Shown here: positions 7,854-15,310 of the stretch, in pieces
Layout of the letters: the number at the start of each line of letters is the position of its first letter
Position numbering within the stretch: the first letter of the stretch is position 1
Assembly: GCA_039820585.1 (NCBI GenBank)
Contig: JBCBPV010000001.1
Span: forward strand, 1-64,000
Source: JBCBGF01 sp039820585
GTDB lineage: Bacteria; Pseudomonadota; Alphaproteobacteria; Rhodobacterales; Rhodobacteraceae
Direction: 5' to 3'
Length of the DNA: 64,000 bases
Position numbers and translations under genes: made by a program
Notes under the pieces: model-generated
What the model saw: the letters and a program-made list of their open reading frames with translations, nothing else
The model's database searches: none
Told to the model about the DNA's origin: nothing

Positions 7854-7876
7854 GGGGCGGCCCGGAACGCCGCCCC
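7854..7876 (-). terminator. Rho-independent terminator after hupC
   Basis: A perfect 8-bp GC stem (GGGGCGGC/GCCGCCCC) with a 7-nt loop lies 31 nt past the hupC stop. On the minus strand it is followed by GTTTCGTTTTGG, a broken T tract. It would end or reduce the hupSLC transcript before the accessory genes. Confidence 0.75.
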
Positions 7877-7907
7877 TTAACGTGCCACTGTCCCATGGCT
7901 TCTTTTA

Positions 7908-8687
7908 TCAGTCGATCCGGTCGTCTTTGAACATCCGGTGGCCCGAAACCATCGTCGAGATCATCGATTGGCGGGACATGATGTCTTCGCGAATCGCCGC
8001 GTAGATGTGGAGGATCATGAAGATCAGGATCGCCCACATACCCAGCCTGTGAACCGTGTGCAGCACCTGGCTATTTCCGACCCAGCCCAGGATCGGACCG
8101 AAAATCGTATCAATGAACGTGCCCTGTCCCGCACCTTCGGCATAAAGGGCGAATCCAGTGATGATCATGAAGGTCATGCCCAGCGTCATGAAGGTGAACA
8201 TGGCCAACTGCGCCAACGGGTTGTGGCCTACGTATTTCTTCGGCTCTTTTTCCATGAACATGTACCAGCGCAGTTCGAACACCACCTCTTTCCACCAGTG
8301 CGCGCGCCAGAACGGCACGTAGAACAGCTGTTTGGAGTGATGGTTGCCCACAAAGGCCCAGTAGATGCGGCCGAAGAACCCCACCGTCATGATCATCGCT
8401 GCCGCAAAATGGGCATAGCGGACATAGCCGAAGACGAACTGGTTCGTGGCCTCACCGATTTCCATCGTGGGTGGCGGGCGACCGATCAGATAGCCGGTAA
8501 TCACCAGCACCACGATCGCCAGTGCATTCACCCAGTGCCACAGGCGCACGGGCGCCTCGTAGACATAGACCGAGGTATTGCGGCGGATACTGTCAAGGTC
8601 TTCGAGCGTCGCGTCACCCGTCAGGGTGGACGACGGCAAGATGTCGACCGGTTCGCCGGGTTGGTGGATTCTGACTTCTTCGTTCAT
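7908..8687 (-). CDS. hupC: [NiFe]-hydrogenase cytochrome b subunit HupC
   Basis: HupC anchors HupSL at the periplasmic face and passes electrons from H2 through two b hemes to ubiquinone. The 259 residues contain four membrane spans, roughly 48-70, 85-110, 158-182 and 210-235. Histidines placed as heme ligands include VRLWHWVN and VHRLGMW...HIY. The N-terminus is about 35 residues longer than the usual form beginning VYVYEAPVRLWHW; the extension is soluble and acidic. A GGGGGCGG precedes the ATG. The gene follows the small HupE-like gene by 12 nt. Confidence 0.96.
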   Translation of the reverse strand: MNEEVRIHQPGEPVDILPSSTLTGDATLEDLDSIRRNTSVYVYEAPVRLWHWVNALAIVVLVITGYLIGRPPPTMEIGEATNQFVFGYVRYAHFAAAMIMTVGFFGRIYWAFVGNHHSKQLFYVPFWRAHWWKEVVFELRWYMFMEKEPKKYVGHNPLAQLAMFTFMTLGMTFMIITGFALYAEGAGQGTFIDTIFGPILGWVGNSQVLHTVHRLGMWAILIFMILHIYAAIREDIMSRQSMISTMVSGHRMFKDDRID

Positions 8688-8699
8688 CGATCCGCCCCC

Positions 8700-8906
8700 T
8701 TATTTGCGCGTCAGAAAGCGGCGCAGCATGTCCTGGGGCCGCAGTTTCAGAAGCGCCCAGATCAGCGCCACACCAAGAACAATCACCGCCAGATGATCGC
8801 CCTGGACCAGCCAGTGCACCGCCCCATCGGCGACCGGGGCTTGGTGCCCCGGATGCGCCAATACAGAGGTTGCGCCAAGAAGGGTGAACAGCATTGCGTA
8901 TTTCAT
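8700..8906 (-). CDS. 68-residue one-helix membrane protein resembling the HupE N-terminus
   Basis: This small gene sits between hupL and hupC. AAGGAGG lies 7 nt before an ATG giving MKYAMLFTLLG; a TTG two codons earlier is too close to that site. Residues 1-17 form a signal peptide ending SVLA, then HPGHQAP, then one hydrophobic helix (about 38-55), then a basic tail RRFLTRK. HupE/UreJ nickel permeases also start after the signal peptide with AHPGH, and their first helix carries HX5DH. Here HWLVQGDH fits HX5DH exactly, followed by LAVI as in DHxLAM. HupE has several more helices; none exist here, because hupC starts 12 nt later. It may be a nickel-binding helper, a cytochrome assembly factor, or a HupE relic kept under selection. 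Confidence 0.8.
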   Translation of the reverse strand: MKYAMLFTLLGATSVLAHPGHQAPVADGAVHWLVQGDHLAVIVLGVALIWALLKLRPQDMLRRFLTRK

Positions 8907-8918
8907 TATCAATCCTCC

Positions 8919-10712
8919 TTAGCGAACCTTGACCGTGGTCAGCTCGTCTCCATCCTCGCTCATCACGTGGGTCGAGCAGGCCAGGCACGGATCGAAACTG
9001 TGCAGGGTGCGCAGGATTTCGACGGGTTCCTCGGGACGCTCCATCTTGGTGTTGAGAAGCGCAGCCTCGAAGGCGCCGATGTTGCCCTTACTGTCACGGG
9101 GCGATCCGTTCCAGGTGGTGGGTACCACGCATTGATAGTTCTCGATGCGCCCGGCTTCGATGTTCACCCAGTGGCCCAGCGCACCGCGCGGTGCCTCGGA
9201 CATGCCGACGCCGCGTGTCTTGGCGGGCCAGGTCTTCGGCTCCCACTTTTCGACATTCGCGGTGCTTTCGTCGCCGTTCTTGATGTTGGTGACGAGCTTG
9301 TCGAAGAAGTATTTCTGCAACCGACCGCAATATTCGCTTTCCAGCGCGCGCGCGGCCGTCCGGCCCAGCGTCGAGAATAGCGCCTCTACCGGAAGGTCCA
9401 TGGTTCTCAGAAGACCTGTCACCTGGTTCGAGATATCCTCATGCCCCTGCGCGTACCCGATGATGTAGCGCGCAAGCGGCCCCACCTCCATCGCATGCCC
9501 GCGCCAGCGCGGCGCCTTGATCCAGGAATACTTCGCGGCTTCGTCGATCTCTTCGATGTTCGTTCGCGTGCCCTTGAGGTTGGGACCAAGTTCGAACTTC
9601 GCCTCGGTCACGCCGTCCCAGGGGTGCAGCCCCTTGCCCGGCTCGCCATAATCGTACCAGGAATGATCCACGAATTCCTGCACCTGCTCGGGATCGCGCA
9701 CATCGACATCGTGCACCCGTGACAGATCGCCATTTATGATCGCTCCGCGCGGCAGATGCAGTTGATCGGCATCGAAATTGTTGGCGTGTTCGGGGATATC
9801 CCCGTAGGCCATCACCGCCTGGCTCGACAGTCCGCCACCATACAGCCAGTTCTTGTAGAACCCGCCAATCGCGATGACATCAGGGATATAGACGTTCTTG
9901 TTGAACTCTATGCATTTGTCGATGATCGAGCTGACAAGGTTCAGCCGCTCGATGTTGATCGCGCCGACGGCACCGGCGCCGTGGACGTTGATCGGGCACG
10001 GCACACCGCCCACCAGCCAGTTCGGGTGCGGGTTCTTGCCGCCGAAGATGGTGTGGACCTTCACGATCTCTTTCTGAAGATCGAGCGCTTCAAGATAGTG
10101 CGTCGTGGCCATCAGATCGGCCTCGGGCGGCAGTTTGTAAGCCGGATTGTCCCAATAGCCGTTCTTGAACAGGCCAAGCTGCCCACTTTCCACGAACTTC
10201 TTCAGCCGGTTCTGCACGTCGCGGAAGTAGCCGGGCGAGGACATCGGGTGGTTGGGCCCGACCGTCTGTTGCAGTTCGCTCGTGGCCTTGGGGTCGGCCC
10301 GCAGCGCGTTAATCGGATTCACCCAGTCGAGCGCATGCAGGTGATAGAAATGCACGATGTGATCGTGGATCTGCAGGTTCAGCTGCATGATGTTGCGGAT
10401 CGAGTTGGCGTTGTCGGGGATCGCGATCCCCAGGGCATCCTCGACCGCGCGCACCGATGTCAGCGCATGGGTGCCCGTGCAGACCCCGCAGATGCGTTCG
10501 GTAAAGGCCCAGGCATCGCGCGGATCCCTGCCCTTGAGGATCACCTCAAGCCCGCGCCACATCGTGCCGGTGCTGACCGCGTTGCGGATGTATCCGTCGT
10601 CATCCACATTCACTTCGCAGCGCATATGGCCTTCGATCCGGGTCACCGGATCCACCACGATGCGTTTGCCCGTGTTGTCGAGGTTGAAGCCGTTCGGTGT
10701 CTGGACAACCAT
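8919..10712 (-). CDS. hupL: Uptake [NiFe]-hydrogenase large subunit HupL
   Basis: HupL is the catalytic subunit that oxidises H2. The 597 residues contain both metal-binding pairs: RICGVCTGTH with Cys75 and Cys78, and DPCLACSTHV with Cys576 and Cys579. HupD should cut after His582, releasing 15 residues. It has no signal peptide and is exported bound to HupS by the Tat route. It follows hupS by 2 nt and is followed by the small HupE-like gene, whose ribosome site touches the hupL stop. Length and motifs are those of group 1 membrane-bound hydrogenases. Confidence 0.98.
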   Translation of the reverse strand: MVVQTPNGFNLDNTGKRIVVDPVTRIEGHMRCEVNVDDDGYIRNAVSTGTMWRGLEVILKGRDPRDAWAFTERICGVCTGTHALTSVRAVEDALGIAIPDNANSIRNIMQLNLQIHDHIVHFYHLHALDWVNPINALRADPKATSELQQTVGPNHPMSSPGYFRDVQNRLKKFVESGQLGLFKNGYWDNPAYKLPPEADLMATTHYLEALDLQKEIVKVHTIFGGKNPHPNWLVGGVPCPINVHGAGAVGAINIERLNLVSSIIDKCIEFNKNVYIPDVIAIGGFYKNWLYGGGLSSQAVMAYGDIPEHANNFDADQLHLPRGAIINGDLSRVHDVDVRDPEQVQEFVDHSWYDYGEPGKGLHPWDGVTEAKFELGPNLKGTRTNIEEIDEAAKYSWIKAPRWRGHAMEVGPLARYIIGYAQGHEDISNQVTGLLRTMDLPVEALFSTLGRTAARALESEYCGRLQKYFFDKLVTNIKNGDESTANVEKWEPKTWPAKTRGVGMSEAPRGALGHWVNIEAGRIENYQCVVPTTWNGSPRDSKGNIGAFEAALLNTKMERPEEPVEILRTLHSFDPCLACSTHVMSEDGDELTTVKVR

Positions 10713-10714
10713 GA

Positions 10715-11809
10715 TCAGGCCTCCTCGTTCACGTTTTTGGATTGCGCCTTGTTCTGCGCTGCCTTCAGCGCCGACACCGCCGCATGCAGGGCAACAGAGC
10801 CACCAACCACACCAGCCGCAGCCATACCCAGTTGATCGGCGTTCTTTTCCACCCCGAATTGGGTCAGGTCGGTGACGCGGTCATAGAAGCTGCCCTGATC
10901 CCAGAACCCGTCTTCGGAACAGCCGATGCAGCCATGGCCCGATTGGATCGGGAAACTGACGCCTTCATTGAAGCCGATGGTCGAACAGGCGTTGTAGGTG
11001 GTCGGGCCCTTGCAGCCCATCTTGTACAGGCAATAGCCCTTGCGCGCGTTGTCGTCGTCCCAGGCCTCGACGAACTGGCCGGCGTCGAAATGCGCGCGGC
11101 GATAGCATTTGTCGTGGATCCGCTGGGAATAGAACATCGCAGGCCGACCCTGGCGATCCAGTTCCGGCAAGCGGTCGAAGGTGAGCATATAGGTGATCAC
11201 CCCCGTCATCACCTCGGCGATGGGGGGACAGCCCGGCACCTTGATGATCGGCTTGTCGGTGATGACTTTGTGCACCGGCGTCGCCTGCGTGGGGTTGGGC
11301 TTGGCCGCTTGCACGCAGCCATAACTGGCACACGCGCCCCAAGAGATGATCGCCTTGGCGTCCTTGGCCACATGGCGCAGCTTTTCGACGAACGGCTTGC
11401 CGGCCGAGATGCAGAACATCCCGTCCTCGTTCAGCGGCGGATTGCCTTCCACGGCCAGAATGTAGTTGCCCTTGTACTTCTCGATGCTTTCTTCCAGCGC
11501 CGCCTCGGCGGCATGGCCCGCGGCGGCCATCAGCACGTGCTGATAATCGAGCGAAATCATCGACAGGACGACATCCTTGGCCAGCGGATGCGCGCCGCGG
11601 ATGAAGCTTTCCGAACAGCAGGTACACTCCAAACCGTTGACCCAGATCACCGGCGTGCGGGGCTTGGTTTCCATCGCATGGGCAATCTTCGGCACAAAGG
11701 CCGGACCAAGGCCCAGCGCCGCCGCGGTCAGCGAGCAATACTTCATGAAGCTGCGGCGGGTTATCCCCTGCCGGCGCATCACGTCATAGAAGGTTTCGAT
11801 GTCTGACAA
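10715..11809 (-). CDS. hupS: Uptake [NiFe]-hydrogenase small subunit HupS, O2-tolerant type
   Basis: HupS carries three iron-sulfur clusters that take electrons from HupL. I chose the TTG at 11809: GGGAGG lies 5 nt before it and the protein then starts MSDIETFYDVMRRQGITRRSF, the usual HupS beginning. A longer reading from 11866 has no ribosome site. The Tat motif RRSFMKYC is at 19-26 and cleavage is predicted after AHA (45). In mature numbering the cysteines are 17, 19, 20, 115, 120 and 149. Cys19 and Cys120 are the two extra ligands of the [4Fe-3S] proximal cluster in O2-tolerant group 1d enzymes. A C-terminal hydrophobic helix (about 325-350) anchors it near HupC. Confidence 0.97.
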   Translation of the reverse strand: MSDIETFYDVMRRQGITRRSFMKYCSLTAAALGLGPAFVPKIAHAMETKPRTPVIWVNGLECTCCSESFIRGAHPLAKDVVLSMISLDYQHVLMAAAGHAAEAALEESIEKYKGNYILAVEGNPPLNEDGMFCISAGKPFVEKLRHVAKDAKAIISWGACASYGCVQAAKPNPTQATPVHKVITDKPIIKVPGCPPIAEVMTGVITYMLTFDRLPELDRQGRPAMFYSQRIHDKCYRRAHFDAGQFVEAWDDDNARKGYCLYKMGCKGPTTYNACSTIGFNEGVSFPIQSGHGCIGCSEDGFWDQGSFYDRVTDLTQFGVEKNADQLGMAAAGVVGGSVALHAAVSALKAAQNKAQSKNVNEEA

Positions 11810-11965
11810 GACGTCCTCCCGATCCGGTGTCAAATCCTCAGGTGCCCAAAACGGACACCGTCCCATAAGACAGAAAGCAACGGATCAGGGCGGGAAGACA
11901 AAAGGAATGGACCGGCCTGCGACAATCTTGGATTATCTTCTTTTTTTCAACGACCTAAGGACGGG

Positions 11966-11975
11966 CTGACGTCAG
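11966..11975. promoter_or_regulatory. Perfect dyad CTGACGTCAG in the hupS promoter region
   Basis: This is a 10-bp perfect palindrome 4 bp from the FNR-like box. If transcription starts about 41 nt downstream of the FNR box centre, this dyad falls between -35 and -10, a repressor position. I do not recognise the regulator. Confidence 0.4.
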
Positions 11976-11978
11976 ATA

Positions 11979-11992
11979 TTGACCTGAGTCAA
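11979..11992 (-). promoter_or_regulatory. FNR/CRP-type palindrome upstream of hupS
   Basis: TTGAC-CTGA-GTCAA is a perfect palindrome that differs from the FNR consensus only at the inner base pair (C/G for T/A). Its centre is about 176 nt upstream of the hupS start, in the 216-bp gap after hypF. I looked for the R. capsulatus HupR site TTG-N5-CAA in this gap and did not find it. The predicted target is the hupSLC operon. Confidence 0.65.
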
Positions 11993-12025
11993 GAAAGCCA
12001 CCTGACCAGCAGCTTGCCAGAGCGG

Positions 12026-14275
12026 TTAGTCGCTTTCCAGCGTGGCGGCGGCGGCGATCAGCGCCTGTCCAAAAGCCAGCCCCCCATCATTTGCAGGTGT
12101 TTTGGTGTGGTACAGGATCGGGACATCACCCAGCGCCGCAACCGTCAGATCCAACAAAAGCGCGTTCTGGAAACAGCCACCCGACAGCGCCACAGCCCTT
12201 GCCTGCCCGCTGTCCACCAGCGCCCGCGCGGGCGCGGCAAAGGCCCGGGCCAGCCCCGCATGGAACCGGTACGCCATCACCGCGTGCGGCACGCCCGCAC
12301 CTTGATCCGCAACCCACGCGCCCCAGATCGGAGCGGGGTCGATCACGCCCTTTGTCAGCGCAAAACCATACCCCTCCTCACGCGGGGCCGTGCGCGCCAG
12401 CGCCTCCAACAGCATCGCGGCCTCGCCCTCATAGCTCTGCTGCGCCTCAGCCAACCCCATCGCCGCGGCGAACGCATCAAAGAGCCGCCCGGCAGATGAG
12501 GACAAGGGCGCATTCACCCCCGCCGCAATCGCCTGGCGCACCAGGTTCACCGGATAGCCCGCCAGCACAGCATCGGCGACGGCCCCCTGCCCTGCCTGAT
12601 CAAGCCGGACGAGCAAGTTGCGCCAAGGCTCTCGGCTCGCCGCATCGCCACCGGCCAAAGGTGCAGACCGCAAGTGCGCGTGGCGCTCAAACCCCGCATA
12701 GTCACCCAGCAACACCTCACCCCCCCAAACCGTGCCATCGGGCCCCAGGCCCAGCCCGTCCAACACGATCCCGGCCACTAGGCCGCCATCGAGGGGCCAC
12801 GCATTGTCGCCCAGGCACGCGGCCAGGTGCGCATGGTGATGCTGCACCTCAACCAATCGGCCCGCCCCGGCCCGCGCCACCCCGTGCTGCGTCGCGCGGT
12901 AGCCGGGGTGCAGATCCACCGCAAACACCTGCGCCGCATGATCGAACAACGCCGTATAATCCGCCTCCGCCTGCCGGAACGCGTCATAGGTCAGCGCCTC
13001 GTCCAGCTCGCCCAGGTGATGCGAAAGCAGCGCCTGCCCGGTCTTCGTCAAACAAATCGCGGCCTTCATCTGCCCACCGAAGGCCATCACCTGCGGCGCA
13101 TCCTCGAACCCCGGCGGCAGGTCCAGCGTGCCGGGCACCCGCCCCCGCGCGCGCCGCAGGACCATGGGGCCCTGCGCTGTGATCCGCTCGACACTGTCGT
13201 CCAGCCGCCGCACGATATCACGGTCATGCATCAGGAAAGCGTCGGCAAACGCGCCCAGCTTCTCGCGCGCCTCTGCGTTGCCGATCACCTGCGGTTCGCC
13301 GGACAGGTTGCCACTGGTCATCACCAGCGGGCGCCGCACGATGTCCATCAACAGGTGATGCAGCGGCGTATAGGGCAACATCCAGCCCAGCGCCCCCTGC
13401 CCCGGTGCCACCACGTCGGGCAGATCCTCGCCCGCCTTGTCCAACAGCACGATCGGGGCAGCACTGTCCTGCAACAGCGCACGTTCACTTGCCGAAGGTG
13501 CCGCATACCGCTGGATCATCCCCAGCGTGCCCATCAGGGCAAAGGGCTTCCCCGGTCGCCGTTTGCGCACGCGCAGCAGCGCCACCGCATCGGCATTCGT
13601 CGCATCGCAGGCCAGGTGAAACCCGCCCAACCCCTTCACGGCCAGGATCTCCCCCTCCAACAACCGCGCCGCCGCCTCGGCCAAGGCATCGCCTGGCAGC
13701 ATGGCACCGCCCGCTTCCAGCCACACCCGCGGTCCGCAGGCCGGGCAGGCCACAGGCTGCGCATGGAACCGCCGGTCGCCCGGGTCGGCGTATTCCGCCG
13801 CGCAGTCCGCACACATCGCAAACGCCGCCATCGAGGTGTGCGCCCGGTCATAGGGCAAGGCCTGCAAAATGGTGAAGCGCGGCCCGCAATGGGTGCAATT
13901 GGCAAAGGCATAGCCCGCGCGCCGGTCTGCGGGATCGCGGATCTCAACCAGGCAATCGGCGCAGGTCGCGGCGTCCGGCGTCACCCGCGTCTCGGCACCT
14001 GCCGCTCCGCTGGCCACAATCTCAAAACCGAACACGCCGGTCACCGCGACAGACACCCCCTCCACGGCATCCACCCGCGCCAACGGCGGCGCTTCGGTGT
14101 ACAGAGCCGCCTCAAAAGCGGTCAGATCCGCCCCCTCGGCATGGATCAGCACCCCTTCGGCATCGTTCAGGACATGGCCCGCAACCCCTTGCGTCCGCGC
14201 CAACTGCCAGACAAAGGGGCGAAACCCCACGCCCTGCACCTGCCCGCGCACGCGGATCCGACGGGCCTGTGTCAT
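12026..14275 (-). CDS. hypF: Carbamoyltransferase HypF
   Basis: HypF turns carbamoyl phosphate into the cyanide precursor transferred to HypE for the Fe(CN)2CO centre. The 749 residues show the acylphosphatase domain (1-90, GQVQGVGFRPF), two zinc-finger pairs (CADC...CTHC and CADC...CPAC, about 105-185), a YrdC-like domain (about 200-380) and a Kae1-like C-terminal domain with HHHAH (VEVQHHHAHLAAC). The family length is normal. It precedes hupS, as in R. capsulatus, but the gene upstream is an ABC transporter ATPase rather than hupV. The 69-nt gap before it contains the TATTT...CCAAAGA intergenic motif. Confidence 0.97.
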   Translation of the reverse strand: MTQARRIRVRGQVQGVGFRPFVWQLARTQGVAGHVLNDAEGVLIHAEGADLTAFEAALYTEAPPLARVDAVEGVSVAVTGVFGFEIVASGAAGAETRVTPDAATCADCLVEIRDPADRRAGYAFANCTHCGPRFTILQALPYDRAHTSMAAFAMCADCAAEYADPGDRRFHAQPVACPACGPRVWLEAGGAMLPGDALAEAAARLLEGEILAVKGLGGFHLACDATNADAVALLRVRKRRPGKPFALMGTLGMIQRYAAPSASERALLQDSAAPIVLLDKAGEDLPDVVAPGQGALGWMLPYTPLHHLLMDIVRRPLVMTSGNLSGEPQVIGNAEAREKLGAFADAFLMHDRDIVRRLDDSVERITAQGPMVLRRARGRVPGTLDLPPGFEDAPQVMAFGGQMKAAICLTKTGQALLSHHLGELDEALTYDAFRQAEADYTALFDHAAQVFAVDLHPGYRATQHGVARAGAGRLVEVQHHHAHLAACLGDNAWPLDGGLVAGIVLDGLGLGPDGTVWGGEVLLGDYAGFERHAHLRSAPLAGGDAASREPWRNLLVRLDQAGQGAVADAVLAGYPVNLVRQAIAAGVNAPLSSSAGRLFDAFAAAMGLAEAQQSYEGEAAMLLEALARTAPREEGYGFALTKGVIDPAPIWGAWVADQGAGVPHAVMAYRFHAGLARAFAAPARALVDSGQARAVALSGGCFQNALLLDLTVAALGDVPILYHTKTPANDGGLAFGQALIAAAATLESD

Positions 14276-14344
14276 AGCCCCACCCCTCTTTGGTCCCGAA
14301 ATATCCCGGGGGAGACGCCGACAGGCGGCGGGGGCAGCGCCCCC
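14276..14344 (-). repeat. Intergenic motif (CGGGATATTTCGGGACCAAAG) plus GC hairpin before hypF
   Basis: On the minus strand the gap reads a GGGGGC-GCT-GCCCCC hairpin, then ATATTT and CCAAAGAGGGG, then the hypF ATG. The ATATTT...CCAAAGA part (14287-14312) has near copies at 58092-58122, 41616-41640 and 37978-38010, each just before the start of a gene that follows another on the same strand. Confidence 0.6.
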
Positions 14345-15310
14345 TTACTGGGCCAGATGACAGGCGACACGCGCGCCACCAACAAACCGCAACTCCGGCC
14401 GTTCCGCCGAACAGCGCGCGACCGCGATGGGACAGCGCGGGTGAAATGCGCAGCCTGTGGGCGGGTTGATCGGATCGGGGATCTCGCCCTGCGGTGGCTC
14501 CACCTCGCGCCCGAACCCGTCCATCTTGGGCGCGGCGGCCAGCAGCATCTGGGTATAGGGATGGCGCGGCGACGCAAACAGATCATCGGGTGCGGCCTCT
14601 TCCACCAGACGGCCCAGGTACAAAACGCCGATCGTGTCGGCCATATGCTGCACCACCGTCAGATCATGGCTGATGAACAGGTAGGTCAGCCCGAACTCTT
14701 CCTTCAGATCGCTCATCAGGTTCAGCACCTGCGCCTGCACGCTCACGTCCAGGGCCGAGGTCGGCTCATCACACACGATCAGCTTGGGCTCGGATGCCAG
14801 CGCCCGCGCGATGCAGATCCGCTGACGCTGCCCCCCCGAAAACTCATGCGGGAACTTGCCCGCATCCTCCGCCGCCAGCCCCACCTGTTCCAGCAGACGT
14901 TCCGCCAAACCCTGCGTATCGCCCCCTCGCGCGGCCACCGGCTCGGCAATGATATCGCGCACCTTCCAGCGCGGATTGAGCGAGGCGTAAGGGTCCTGAA
15001 AGATCATCTGTATGTCCGAACGCACCGCCTCGATCTTGTCGGCATCGGTTTCCCGGGTCAGGTCGATCCCTTCCACCGTGACCCCACCCTCGCTGGGCCG
15101 AAGAAGCCCCACCACCATCCGCCCGATCGTCGATTTCCCCGACCCGCTTTCGCCCACAAGCGCATAGACCTGACGTTCGGGGATGTCGAAAGACACGTCC
15201 GACACCGCGGTCAACAATGCGCGCGGCAACCGCTCAAGCATCCGGTTCAGCCAGGGCTTTGAGACATCGAAGATACGCGACAGCCTGTCGACACGGACAA
15301 GGGGGGTCAT
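14345..15310 (-). CDS. Oligopeptide ABC transporter ATPase (OppF/DppF type)
   Basis: This 321-residue cytoplasmic ATPase powers peptide import. Walker A GESGSGKST (about 52-60), the signature SGGQRQR, Walker B LIVCDEPTSALD and the C-terminal oligopeptide domain with CAFHPRCP mark the OppF subfamily. Its start overlaps the OppD stop by 4 nt (ATGA). It is the last gene of the ABC set; hypF begins 69 nt later on the same strand, so readthrough into hypF is possible. The substrate cannot be told from the ATPase. Confidence 0.92.
   Translation of the reverse strand: MTPLVRVDRLSRIFDVSKPWLNRMLERLPRALLTAVSDVSFDIPERQVYALVGESGSGKSTIGRMVVGLLRPSEGGVTVEGIDLTRETDADKIEAVRSDIQMIFQDPYASLNPRWKVRDIIAEPVAARGGDTQGLAERLLEQVGLAAEDAGKFPHEFSGGQRQRICIARALASEPKLIVCDEPTSALDVSVQAQVLNLMSDLKEEFGLTYLFISHDLTVVQHMADTIGVLYLGRLVEEAAPDDLFASPRHPYTQMLLAAAPKMDGFGREVEPPQGEIPDPINPPTGCAFHPRCPIAVARCSAERPELRFVGGARVACHLAQ

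Larger units (their letters stand above)
7555..7907 (-). other. 353-base gene-free stretch between hupC and hupD
   Basis: No credible gene lies here. Reading in the direction of transcription it holds the hupC terminator hairpin (7854-7876), a dyad-rich segment with ATGCA/TGCAT repeats (7748-7825), a perfect FNR box (7692-7705), an AT-rich segment CTACCAATAA around 7666 that could be a -10, and the hupD ribosome site (7561-7565). It thus separates the structural hupSL-C unit from the accessory unit and gives the latter its own promoter. An in-frame reading of about 110 codons crosses this stretch but runs into hupC and lacks a start site. Confidence 0.8.

Noticed and set aside
7700..8037. Possible small gene overlapping the hupC 3' end and the gene-free stretch
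   Set aside because: It has no ribosome site, runs deep into hupC in another frame and crosses the terminator hairpin.
8700..8906. Small gene as a pseudogene of full-length HupE
   Set aside because: Only 12 bases separate it from hupC, with no remnant of further HupE helices. The signal peptide, HX5DH and ribosome site are intact, so it is better treated as a real short gene.
11810..11866. N-terminal extension of HupS starting at an ATG at 11866
   Set aside because: There is no ribosome site before it, while the TTG at 11809 has GGGAGG at 5 nt spacing and gives the family's normal start.
11867..12025. R. capsulatus-type HupR site TTG-N5-CAA and IHF site upstream of hupS
   Set aside because: I checked every TTG in the gap and none has CAA at the right distance. 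The AT-rich stretch at 11923-11950 fits the IHF consensus only partly, so neither was listed as a feature.
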